Notes: generated by a model from the letters alone, not told the origin. A stretch of 5,791 bases of DNA from an archaeon (GCA_030594585.1 JAUVEX010000062.1:1-5791); one strand, 5' to 3'; numbered from the stretch's first letter, positions 1-4,727 are shown. Translations and numbers: made by a program.

Positions 1-290
1 ACTCTTTCGGCTGTCATGCCGATTATGCCGGGCAGCCGTTTTTTTAGATTGCCCATTATGACGCCGCAATAGTTGTTGTTTTTGTCCGGAAAGCAATTTT
101 CTTTTATAGTATGAATGCCTATGGATTTTTCTACATTTACAAGGTATTGAAACACACATATTCTGTCTTCGCAGTTCTTTTTTTTCAGGTATCCTGTTTT
201 GTTGAAAACAGCACCGCGGAGATTCCCTTCTAATGCATTTTTTGCATCCTCGTACTGCATGCTCAATATATCTGATACTTTTGTATGCAT
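1..290 (-). CDS. Unrecognised protein, C-terminus beyond the left edge (partial)
   Basis: Read from ATG at 290-288, the frame stays open for 96 codons to the window edge, so only the N-terminal part is present. It begins MHTKVSDILSMQYEDAKNAL. It is mixed polar and basic, with no signal peptide or membrane span. Cysteines lie at about residues 40, 45, 67 and 75, and a KKRLPGIIGM stretch lies near the visible end. The four cysteines could bind a metal or be incidental. The start is supported by a TATA box (CATATTTAAGTT, 311-322) centred about 26 nt upstream with no Shine-Dalgarno motif, which fits a leaderless transcript beginning at this ATG. An in-frame TTG six codons upstream is a weaker alternative. 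I do not recognise the family. Behind it, upstream on the same strand, lies the hairpin-repeat region. Coding is supported by the long open frame and the well-placed promoter. Confidence 0.7.
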   Translation of the reverse strand, partial: MHTKVSDILSMQYEDAKNALEGNLRGAVFNKTGYLKKKNCEDRICVFQYLVNVEKSIGIHTIKENCFPDKNNNYCGVIMGNLKKRLPGIIGMTAER

Positions 291-310
291 GGCACTTACT
301 TCAAACAAAA

Positions 311-322
311 AACTTAAATATG
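311..322 (-). promoter_or_regulatory. TATA box of the left-edge gene
   Basis: CATATTTAAGTT on the minus strand is centred about 26 nt before the ATG at 290. This is the spacing expected for TBP/TFB-dependent initiation at or next to the start codon, implying a leaderless mRNA. Confidence 0.5.
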
Positions 323-357
323 TTTTTACTTTATTGAAGTAATAAAACGCGTAAAAA
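323..357. repeat. Inverted repeat beside the left-edge gene promoter
   Basis: Outer arms TTTTTAC (323-329) and GTAAAAA (351-357) and inner arms TTTATT (330-335) and AATAAA (341-346) enclose a GAAGT loop, with an ACGC bulge on the 3' side. The T-run/A-run architecture resembles the three hairpins at 412-594, but the flanking AAGCTT is missing. It is therefore only a possible fourth, diverged member. It abuts the TATA box at 311-322 on its upstream side. Confidence 0.45.
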
Positions 358-407
358 AGATTAATTAAATAAAAACTACGAAAAGTTGGATAATTATATA
401 CGGTTTT

Positions 408-594
408 AAGCTTTTTTTGCAGCCTGTCCGCTATACACAATAAAAAATCATAAAAATTAGATTTGGTTGGTGGATTTTTAAGCTTTTTTATTGTAGCCTA
501 TCTGCTACACACAATAAAAAATCATGAAAATTAGGTGCGATTGGAGGATTTTCAAGCTTTTTTTACAGCATATCAATTATATGCCGTAAAAAAA
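408..594. repeat. Three degenerate tandem units, each with a hairpin
   Basis: Units begin with AAGCTT at 408, 480 and 554 (periods 72 and 74), and the third is truncated or diverged after its hairpin. Each unit holds an inverted repeat with a T-run as 5' arm and an A-run as 3' arm: 412-447, 484-521 and 558-594. In the second, TTTTTTATTG pairs with CAATAAAAAA, and TAGC with GCTA, with a 4-nt bulge. In the third, TTTTTTTAC pairs with GTAAAAAAA and GCATAT with ATATGC, around one A.C mismatch. The first pairs less well (A and T runs plus AGC/GCT). The linkers of units one and two (448-479 and 522-553) match at 25 of 32 positions by my count and share AAAATTAG and TTGG.GGATTTT. Stem sequences differ while pairing is kept, which suggests that structure matters. 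Whether the element acts as DNA or RNA, and on which strand, cannot be told. Confidence 0.75.
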
Positions 595-598
595 TAAA

Positions 599-631
599 GG
601 TGTTGTTTGCCGTAAAGACAAGCACAACACC
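599..631 (-). terminator. GC-containing hairpin with T-run, terminator-like on the minus strand
   Basis: GGTGTTGT (599-606) and ACAACACC (624-631) are perfect inverted arms around a 17-nt loop. On the minus strand the stem is followed at once by TTTATTTTTTT, the layout of an intrinsic terminator. Archaea terminate mainly on T-runs, with hairpins optional, so the functional call is tentative although the inverted repeat itself is certain. Confidence 0.4.
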
Positions 632-692
632 AAAGGAATCATCTTACCCTATTTCATTTATCTCCCTTGAGGAGTCAGCTAATTGTATTAAC

Positions 693-710
693 GAACACAA
701 AAATGTGTTC
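693..710. repeat. Perfect 7-bp inverted repeat with AAAA loop
   Basis: GAACACA and TGTGTTC flank four A residues. The repeat lies just where a minus-strand transcript from the TATA-like box at 732-741 would begin. It could therefore be a 5' stabilising hairpin of that RNA or an operator. Confidence 0.5.
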
Positions 711-731
711 AATTAAATAAATTAACTCAAA

Positions 732-741
732 CCTTTATATG
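732..741 (-). promoter_or_regulatory. TATA-like box in the long gene-free region
   Basis: CATATAAAGG on the minus strand lies about 26 nt before the hairpin at 710-693. The reverse reading (CCTTTATATG) is also TATA-like, so direction is uncertain. It is listed because it is the only good candidate promoter for transcription through the structured region. Confidence 0.3.
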
Positions 742-768
742 TATTGTTGTTGCGCAGAATATAGTTTA

Positions 769-816
769 TTGTATGTGATTTTTAACAAAACCACATACAA
801 CAGAAATAAAAAAAAT
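769..816 (-). terminator. T-run and hairpin downstream of L15e
   Basis: Three bases past the L15e stop codon the minus strand carries eight consecutive T (815-808), then TTT after a single A. This is a typical archaeal termination signal. Just beyond it is a hairpin with perfect 9-bp arms, TTGTATGTG (769-777) and CACATACAA (792-800), which extends inward by TTTT/AAAA after one mismatch. The T-run probably ends the L15e transcript. The hairpin may protect a read-through 3' end or act as a backup. Confidence 0.5.
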
Positions 817-819
817 GGC

Positions 820-1401
820 TTATTTTTTGCCCGTTTTATATCTTTCCGGCTTTGTCCTTGATTTTTCTGCACCAATGCCTTTGTTCGTTAAGCCTCTTGA
901 TTTTTTGCCTGCACTTGTAAGTCCCCTATGGACTCTTCGTGTCTGTTTTTTGCCTGCAATCCAACTCAAGTCTTTGTCTTTCTTTATAGCATTGTGGTTT
1001 TTATCAACAAGAATCACTTCAAACCAAAAATGTTTTCCGTCTTCTGCAACATAGTATGAATTCAATACTTCCAAATTTGGGTATTTTCTTGAAGTCCTTT
1101 CTTCTGCAATAAGCTGCCTTGATTTTGAAGGCGTAAATTTTACAAACCCTGCTTTTTTCGGCTTTCTTCCCTTATGGTGCCTTGGCCGCTCCCTTCCACC
1201 ACGGGGAACTTTTGCGCGCGCAACAATTATGCCCTGCTTTGCCTTGTAGCCTAGTGACCTTGCACGGTCAATTCTTGTCGGCCGCTCTATTTTCTGAACA
1301 GAATCTCCTTTTCTCCATTCAATAAGCCGTCTTTGCCATTCAGCGCCAAGCGCCTCTCTTGGCTTTTTCCATATGGCTCTTACATACTTGTAAAGTCCCA
1401 T
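820..1401 (-). CDS. rpl15e: 50S ribosomal protein L15e
   Basis: This is the archaeal/eukaryotic large-subunit protein L15e (eL15), which binds 23S rRNA. Its 193 residues match the usual archaeal length of about 190-195, and it is strongly basic throughout. Recognisable parts are the N-terminal MGLYKYVRAIWKKP, a W.RRLIEWR segment at about 22-30, RPTRIDRARSLGYKAKQG (41-57), the R-rich VPRGGRERPRHHKGRKPKKAG (65-85) and the core RKYPNLEVLNSYYVAEDGKH (105-124). A basic, lysine-rich tail ends the protein. The start fits the family N-terminus and is preceded by GGATGTGAT (1405-1413), 8 of 9 matches to the consensus GGAGGTGAT. It is transcribed alone from a TATA box near 1500 with a leader of about 70 nt. 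It appears intact. Confidence 0.97.
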   Translation of the reverse strand: MGLYKYVRAIWKKPREALGAEWQRRLIEWRKGDSVQKIERPTRIDRARSLGYKAKQGIIVARAKVPRGGRERPRHHKGRKPKKAGFVKFTPSKSRQLIAEERTSRKYPNLEVLNSYYVAEDGKHFWFEVILVDKNHNAIKKDKDLSWIAGKKQTRRVHRGLTSAGKKSRGLTNKGIGAEKSRTKPERYKTGKK

Positions 1402-1474
1402 TTTATCACATCCGTTTTCTTTTGGTTCTATCGTTCAGGCATAAGCGCCCACATCCTAGGATAGAAATAATCAA
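1402..1474 (-). promoter_or_regulatory. L15e mRNA leader with duplicated SD-like motif and mini-ORF
   Basis: The TATA box at 1495-1504 predicts a start near 1474, leaving an untypically long leader of about 70 nt. GGATGTG occurs twice: next to the L15e start (1407-1413) and at 1450-1456. The second copy precedes ATG CCT GAA CGA TAG (1442-1428), a four-residue reading frame, MPER. Ribosomal protein leaders are common sites of autoregulation, but this function is inference and the mini-ORF could arise by chance. Confidence 0.3.
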
Positions 1475-1477
1475 TAC

Positions 1478-1490
1478 ATACATGGTGTAT
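1478..1490. promoter_or_regulatory. Short palindrome between L15e TATA box and start site
   Basis: ATACA and TGTAT flank TGG as perfect inverted arms, placed between the TATA box (1495-1504) and the predicted start near 1474. A dimeric regulator bound here would block initiation. Five-base arms are short enough to occur by chance in AT-rich DNA. Confidence 0.2.
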
Positions 1491-1494
1491 AGAA

Positions 1495-1504
1495 GATTTA
1501 AATA
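1495..1504 (-). promoter_or_regulatory. TATA box of the L15e gene
   Basis: TATTTAAATC on the minus strand is the best TATA match between the L15e start and the stop of the gene behind it at 1536. It lies about 95-100 nt before the ATG, so it gives a leadered transcript that contains the Shine-Dalgarno motif. Confidence 0.45.
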
Positions 1505-1535
1505 GTTTATCGTAGTTTTACGGCTTTTAAATCAT

Positions 1536-1919
1536 TTATTGCTCTACAACAAATGCCTCAAAAGATTCAAGCTGGCGCTCAATTGCTTCAATTGGTGTTT
1601 CAACAGGCACAAAGCATCCTTCTTGCGGTTTATTTTCCCTGTAAATTCTGCCGGGATTTACTATCTCGAGTTTAACATAGAGTTTTCCATCCAACGCAGC
1701 AATACGGCCGCACAAAAAGTCATTTTCAACCACGACGCCGGTATGTTTTAATGCTGTGAGATCACAATAAGAAAAAAACGCGCGTGATATTTGGTTCTTG
1801 ATTCCGCTTATGTCTTCAACACTCAAATCTGAATTGTTTGAAATCGTATAGTTTATCAGAATATGCTGGCCTGCATTTTTAGGCCCGTAACCTACAATTG
1901 ATTTTTTAAGCAGTTCCAT
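1536..1919 (-). CDS. Hypothetical protein, 127 residues
   Basis: This is a small soluble protein with no signal peptide or membrane segment, and I do not recognise the family. It begins MELLKKSIVGYGPKNAGQHI. The middle alternates hydrophobic residues in a way that suggests beta strands (TGVVVEND at about 60-67, GKLYVKLEIVNPGRIY at 78-93). It ends with an acidic amphipathic helix (ETPIEAIERQLESFEAFVVE, 107-126). Cysteines at 52, 70 and 102 do not form a paired metal motif. The start is supported by a TATA box (AAATATTTAAA, 1941-1951) centred about 27 nt upstream with no Shine-Dalgarno motif, so the transcript is probably leaderless. It lies 39 bp behind the pyrophosphatase gene and ends 134 bp before L15e. 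The mix of alpha and beta patterning and its own promoter make it a real gene. Confidence 0.8.
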   Translation of the reverse strand: MELLKKSIVGYGPKNAGQHILINYTISNNSDLSVEDISGIKNQISRAFFSYCDLTALKHTGVVVENDFLCGRIAALDGKLYVKLEIVNPGRIYRENKPQEGCFVPVETPIEAIERQLESFEAFVVEQ

Positions 1920-1940
1920 ACTATATAAGAAACAAGAGAG

Positions 1941-1951
1941 TTTAAATATTT
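1941..1951 (-). promoter_or_regulatory. TATA box of the 127-residue protein gene
   Basis: AAATATTTAAA on the minus strand is centred about 27 nt from the ATG at 1919, consistent with initiation on the start codon. It sits in the short gap after the pyrophosphatase stop codon, which shows that the downstream gene need not depend on read-through. Confidence 0.5.
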
Positions 1952-1958
1952 TTCGCCA

Positions 1959-2873
1959 TCAGAAAACTTCTTCCAAAACAGGCACAACCTGTTTTTTCCT
2001 TGAAAGAACGCCGTTGAGCCAAACTTCGCCATTAGTTAATTTCTTATTGTACGCTTTTTCTATTTTTTTTGTATCGCCAACTGCTAAAAGAAGGCATCCT
2101 TCTTTTATTATGTCGGTTATAAGAAGAACAGAAAGGTCGAGGCCCCTTATCTCTTTTATGCGCGAAAGTTCACATAAAAGCTCTTTTTTCCTGGGGACAA
2201 GGTCCTTGTAATCAACAGTCTCAACTTGGGTTATTGATACTTTGGAGCCCGACATATCATACTCTTTTCTGTCCATCTCAAGAATGTCTTCTGCAGTCAT
2301 TTTTCCCCAGACAGACTTTGCCTTAAACATCTCAATTCCAAAAGATTCAATGTCTTTTATGCCAAGAAGTTTTGCAAGCTTTTGGGCTGTTATCTTGTCT
2401 TTTTCTGTGGTTGTGGGGGACTTGAATATAATGGTATCGGATACAATTGATGCCAAAAGTATGCCTGCAATTTTTTCATCCAATTGTGTTTTTGTGTCAA
2501 AATACATGTTTGCGATTATTGTGCTCGTTGCGCCAACGGATTCTGTCAGAAAAGGAATCGTGCCTTGGGATGCGAAGTTTATGTTGTGATGGTCAAGGAC
2601 CTCAACAACTTCGCCTTTATCACGATTATCTATGGATTGGGCTTCTTGGTTGTGGTCTACAAGTATCATTTTTTTGCCTGTGCTGTCTTTAAGCAACATG
2701 GGTGGCGCGATTTTAAATTTTTCAAGCACGAACTTTGTCTCGTTGTTTATATTGCCTATTCTTGCGGCAACAACATCTTTTTCGCCAGTTTTTTCCTTAA
2801 AGTCTGCATAAGCAATGGCTGAACATATTGAGTCTGTATCAGGGTTCTTATGCCCGAAAATATATGTTGTCAT
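1959..2873 (-). CDS. ppaC: Manganese-dependent inorganic pyrophosphatase (family II, DHH/DHHA2)
   Basis: It hydrolyses pyrophosphate to two phosphates in the cytoplasm, drawing nucleic acid, tRNA-charging and activation reactions forward. Its 304 residues fit the family's usual length of about 310. The N-terminal DHH domain shows GHKNPDTDS (7-15; metal ligands H8, D12, D14), LVDHN (D73), the DHH signature EVLDHHN (D94, H95, H96) and SDT (D146). The C-terminal DHHA2 domain ends with SRKKQVVP (291-298), the substrate-binding motif that separates true family II enzymes from other DHH phosphoesterases. All expected ligands are present. A TATA box at 2911-2920 gives a leader of about 15 nt with AGGTG (2882-2886), eight bases before the ATG. 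The gene is transcribed divergently from the microprotein at 2994. Confidence 0.95.
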   Translation of the reverse strand: MTTYIFGHKNPDTDSICSAIAYADFKEKTGEKDVVAARIGNINNETKFVLEKFKIAPPMLLKDSTGKKMILVDHNQEAQSIDNRDKGEVVEVLDHHNINFASQGTIPFLTESVGATSTIIANMYFDTKTQLDEKIAGILLASIVSDTIIFKSPTTTEKDKITAQKLAKLLGIKDIESFGIEMFKAKSVWGKMTAEDILEMDRKEYDMSGSKVSITQVETVDYKDLVPRKKELLCELSRIKEIRGLDLSVLLITDIIKEGCLLLAVGDTKKIEKAYNKKLTNGEVWLNGVLSRKKQVVPVLEEVF

Positions 2874-2881
2874 TTGAATTG

Positions 2882-2886
2882 CACCT
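2882..2886 (-). promoter_or_regulatory. Shine-Dalgarno motif of ppaC
   Basis: AGGTG on the minus strand lies 8 nt before the ATG at 2873 and is complementary to the CACCT core of the archaeal 16S rRNA 3' end. It fixes the start, which also places the GHKNPDTDS motif at the normal N-terminal position. Confidence 0.55.
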
Positions 2887-2910
2887 ATACGAATCTTTGG
2901 GTTGCTTGAT

Positions 2911-2920
2911 TTTTATATAG
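2911..2920 (-). promoter_or_regulatory. TATA box of ppaC
   Basis: CTATATAAAA on the minus strand is centred about 26 nt before position 2889. This gives a short leader that carries the AGGTG motif. Confidence 0.6.
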
Positions 2921-2943
2921 TTTGGTGTTTGAAAAAACGAAAC

Positions 2944-2953
2944 CAATTTAAAG
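2944..2953 (+). promoter_or_regulatory. Possible TATA box of the 39-residue microprotein
   Basis: CAATTTAAAG is the best TATA-like sequence before the ATG at 2994. It predicts a start near 2975 and a leader of about 20 nt. It is weaker than the other promoters in the window. Confidence 0.3.
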
Positions 2954-2993
2954 AAATGAAACAAAGTATTAACAGTCTTAGAGATTGATTAAT

Positions 2994-3113
2994 ATGACGC
3001 ATACTGAACTTTCATGGTTTCTGTTTATGATTTTTGTTGTTTCTGCATCAGCTGTCGTACTTTTCAAGCGATGGAAGGAAGATTTTTACAATCCCCTTAA
3101 AATAAGTTACTGA
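2994..3113 (+). CDS. Single-span membrane microprotein, 39 residues
   Basis: ATG to TGA gives 39 residues. The frame begins MTHTELSWFLFMIFVVSASA, then VVLF and a basic-aromatic tail, KRWKEDFYNPLKISY. Residues 7-24 form a clear hydrophobic span. By the positive-inside rule the KRWK side would face the cytoplasm, leaving the N-terminus outside. The composition (a hydrophobic core, then a charged tail and clean stop) is typical of a real membrane microprotein rather than chance. I do not recognise a family; it does not resemble SecE, SecG or Sec61-beta. It lies between ppaC (divergent) and nob1, ending 56 bp before nob1, which has its own TATA box. No strong Shine-Dalgarno motif is seen. Its size makes the call uncertain. 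Confidence 0.5.
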   Translation: MTHTELSWFLFMIFVVSASAVVLFKRWKEDFYNPLKISY

Positions 3114-3124
3114 ATTACCGCAAA

Positions 3125-3136
3125 CATATTTTAAAA
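3125..3136 (+). promoter_or_regulatory. TATA box of nob1
   Basis: CATATTTTAAAA predicts a start near 3157, giving a leader of about 13 nt that carries AGGT (3158-3161), eight bases before the ATG at 3170. Confidence 0.5.
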
Positions 3137-3169
3137 CAAAAAAGAAATAATTCTTTAAGGTTATAGGTT

Positions 3170-3652
3170 ATGGAAAAAATATTCATTTTAGACTCAACAG
3201 CATTTCTTGAAGGCGGTGCGGGCGAATTTCAGGACAAGGCAACCGCAACAGTATATGAAGTTTTAGAAGAGATAAAAAACGGAAAATCCGCAATAGAGCT
3301 TGACCGCATGATTAGGATAGGTATGGCCGTAATTGAGCCTAAAGATGAGTCTGTAAAAGAAATAACCGGCATCCAAGAAAAGACAAATGACAAGCTTTCA
3401 AAAACAGACACAAAGGTTCTTGCATTGGCATGCCAGTTTAAAAAAAATGGAAAGACCCCGGTTCTTGTAAGTGATGATTACGCTATGCAGAATATATGCA
3501 AAAACTTAGATATTGAATTTCTGCCGATGTCAAAAAAAGGCATTACAAAGAAATTTCGCTGGATAAAAATATGCGACAATTGCGGGCGAAAAATAAAGAA
3601 TGATGTTTGCGATGTCTGCGGCGGCACTGCCAAATTCAGGCCCACAGCATAA
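3170..3652 (+). CDS. nob1: rRNA maturation endonuclease Nob1 (PIN domain plus zinc ribbon)
   Basis: Nob1 makes the final cut that forms the mature 3' end of 16S/18S rRNA during small-subunit assembly. The 160 residues match the compact archaeal form. The N-terminal PIN domain begins EKIFILDSTAFLEGG, with the first catalytic aspartate at D8. Further acidic positions are in the YEVLEEI helix (E30/E33), at D80 (SKTDTKVLALA) and at D102/D103 (VSDDYAMQN), completing the PIN metal site. The C-terminal zinc ribbon has CDNC (135-138) and CDVC (147-150), followed by GGTAKFR. The basic linker KKGITKKFRWIKIC (122-135) may touch rRNA. The start is supported by the TATA box and AGGT motif. It converges on the AI-2E-family gene, with 3 bp between stop codons. 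Confidence 0.95.
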   Translation: MEKIFILDSTAFLEGGAGEFQDKATATVYEVLEEIKNGKSAIELDRMIRIGMAVIEPKDESVKEITGIQEKTNDKLSKTDTKVLALACQFKKNGKTPVLVSDDYAMQNICKNLDIEFLPMSKKGITKKFRWIKICDNCGRKIKNDVCDVCGGTAKFRPTA

Positions 3653-3655
3653 ATT

Positions 3656-4693
3656 TTATGACTGTTTCTTACCGGGCTCCTTAGAAGACATCTGGATATT
3701 CATCTCAACATAACTTCTTATTGCGGTTTCCGCTATGACGAGTATTATGGGACCTATTATGAAACCCATCATGCCGAACAATGCAGGCCCTCCAAAAAAG
3801 CCGAGAAGTATTGTGAGTGGATGGACTTTCCCGACTTTTGCACCAATATACGGGCGCAAAAAGATGTCCGGAATAACATTAAGCACCAAAACCCCGAAAA
3901 CAAGAACATAAAGGGCAATCAATTCATTTCCTATCAGATACTCGTAGGCTGCAAGAGGCACATATACCCACGCCATGCCTATCAGGGGCAAAAAGGAAGT
4001 AATACCTATAAGGACTGCAAGAATCCACGCATACGGCACGCCCATAAGCTCAAAACCGACCCAAGCAACGGCGGCCATAATAACAGACATTGTTATGTAT
4101 GAGAAAAACAGGACTTCAAGAGAATTTTTAAGGCCATTTATTATGCTTAAACCAGTCCTGCAATCCCTGTAAGGCAGTGTTCTTACATACTTAACGATTG
4201 TGTTTTTAAGGCGGATTCCGTCCTTCAAAAAATAATAAGTTGCAAAAAGATAGACTACGATATTTACCAGTATTGCTGGTATGCTCTTAAGATTAGCCAT
4301 AATCTGCTCTTTTGCATATGTTTCAATCAATGATATCAGTTCCTGTGTATTTGTCAGTGATTCTGAAAGGCCGAATGATTCAAGCTGGGGCCTTAATAAC
4401 TCCAGAACTTTTGTGACTTCATCTACAAGACCGGAAATCTGAGAAACTACGGGTGCTGCATCCCGTACAACCAAATTCACAAAAGCAAAAAGCGATGCGG
4501 CTATCAAAAATATTGTGATTATCACTGCCAGATTATAAGAACGGACAAATCTTTTTAAGCCAAAAACCAATGGGTGTAATATGTATGCTGTTATTGCGCC
4601 CAGAATTACGGCATTTAAGAACGGGAGTATTATAAGGAGCGCTGCTACAGACACCAAAAAAAGTGAGGTAAATTCAAAAGACCAAAGTTTCAT
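3656..4693 (-). CDS. AI-2E/PerM-family (formerly UPF0118) multi-pass membrane protein
   Basis: This is an integral membrane protein of 345 residues, the normal length for the family. Two closely spaced N-terminal hydrophobic segments (about 10-40) are followed by a span at 54-77, a soluble helical part (80-135) and a span at 138-156. A group of spans fills 192-325. Family hallmarks are FLPLIGM (234-240), DIFLRPYIGAKVGKVHPLTI (276-295), LLGFFGGPALFG (296-307) and IIGPIILV (312-319). Members have been linked to AI-2 export in some bacteria and to ion/proton antiport in others. An AI-2 role in an archaeon is not supported here, so the substrate is unknown. A TATA box at 4717-4727, 28 nt before the ATG, and no Shine-Dalgarno motif suggest a leaderless transcript. 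Confidence 0.9.
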   Translation of the reverse strand: MKLWSFEFTSLFLVSVAALLIILPFLNAVILGAITAYILHPLVFGLKRFVRSYNLAVIITIFLIAASLFAFVNLVVRDAAPVVSQISGLVDEVTKVLELLRPQLESFGLSESLTNTQELISLIETYAKEQIMANLKSIPAILVNIVVYLFATYYFLKDGIRLKNTIVKYVRTLPYRDCRTGLSIINGLKNSLEVLFFSYITMSVIMAAVAWVGFELMGVPYAWILAVLIGITSFLPLIGMAWVYVPLAAYEYLIGNELIALYVLVFGVLVLNVIPDIFLRPYIGAKVGKVHPLTILLGFFGGPALFGMMGFIIGPIILVIAETAIRSYVEMNIQMSSKEPGKKQS

Positions 4694-4716
4694 AACAAGT
4701 ATATGTTTTATTCTGT

Positions 4717-4727
4717 TTTATATATTT
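4717..4727 (-). promoter_or_regulatory. TATA box of the AI-2E-family gene
   Basis: AAATATATAAA on the minus strand is centred about 28-29 nt before the ATG at 4693, consistent with a leaderless or nearly leaderless mRNA. It lies in the 65-bp gap after the cysteine-rich protein gene. Confidence 0.55.

Larger units (their letters stand above)
590..711 (-). ncRNA. Candidate structured RNA with terminator-like 3' hairpin
   Basis: This is a hypothesis from signals only. A minus-strand TATA-like sequence CATATAAAGG (732-741) predicts a start near 711. The predicted RNA would open with a perfect 7-bp hairpin (arms GAACACA/TGTGTTC, 693-710) and contain a small CTCC/GGAG hairpin (662-674). It would end with an 8-bp GGTGTTGT/ACAACACC stem (599-631) followed directly by TTTATTTTTTT. 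There is no good protein frame on this strand. I looked for C/D-box, H/ACA, tRNA and riboswitch signatures and found no convincing set. The trailing T-run is also the A-run arm of the third tandem hairpin, so the termination reading may be coincidental. Confidence 0.25.

Noticed and set aside
408..594. CRISPR array or IS terminal repeats.
   Set aside because: There is no conserved direct repeat with unique spacers of 30-40 bp, no transposase frame and no target-site duplication. The units are degenerate along their whole length.
408..594. Replication origin.
   Set aside because: The region is AT-rich with repeats, but no recognisable origin-recognition-box sequence or orc1/cdc6 gene is visible in the window.
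660..700. Resemblance of GCTGACTCCTC on the minus strand to the 3' part of a fluoride riboswitch.
   Set aside because: The 5' conserved part is absent upstream and no downstream transporter gene is in place. The similarity is a short chance match.
590..711. C/D-box sRNA on the minus strand (CUGA and an AAGAUGA sequence).
   Set aside because: The D-like box comes before the C-like box, the C-like box has a mismatch, and no second pair with correct spacing exists.
600..716. Plus-strand GTG-started frame of 38 residues (VLFAVKTSTTPKESSYPISF...).
   Set aside because: It has no Shine-Dalgarno motif and a rare start codon, and it runs through two perfect inverted repeats that better explain the region. 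The only TATA-like sequence lies inside the third tandem hairpin. It could be revisited if conserved in relatives.
815..1054. Plus-strand 79-residue frame opposite L15e.
   Set aside because: It is a shadow of the L15e coding sequence, which is unmistakable on the other strand.
2242..2822. Several plus-strand frames of 81-115 residues opposite ppaC.
   Set aside because: All overlap the conserved pyrophosphatase frame antisense and show no independent start signals or recognisable domains.
3821..4172. Plus-strand frames opposite the AI-2E-family gene.
   Set aside because: They are antisense shadows of the membrane protein gene, with compositions unlike real proteins and no promoters.
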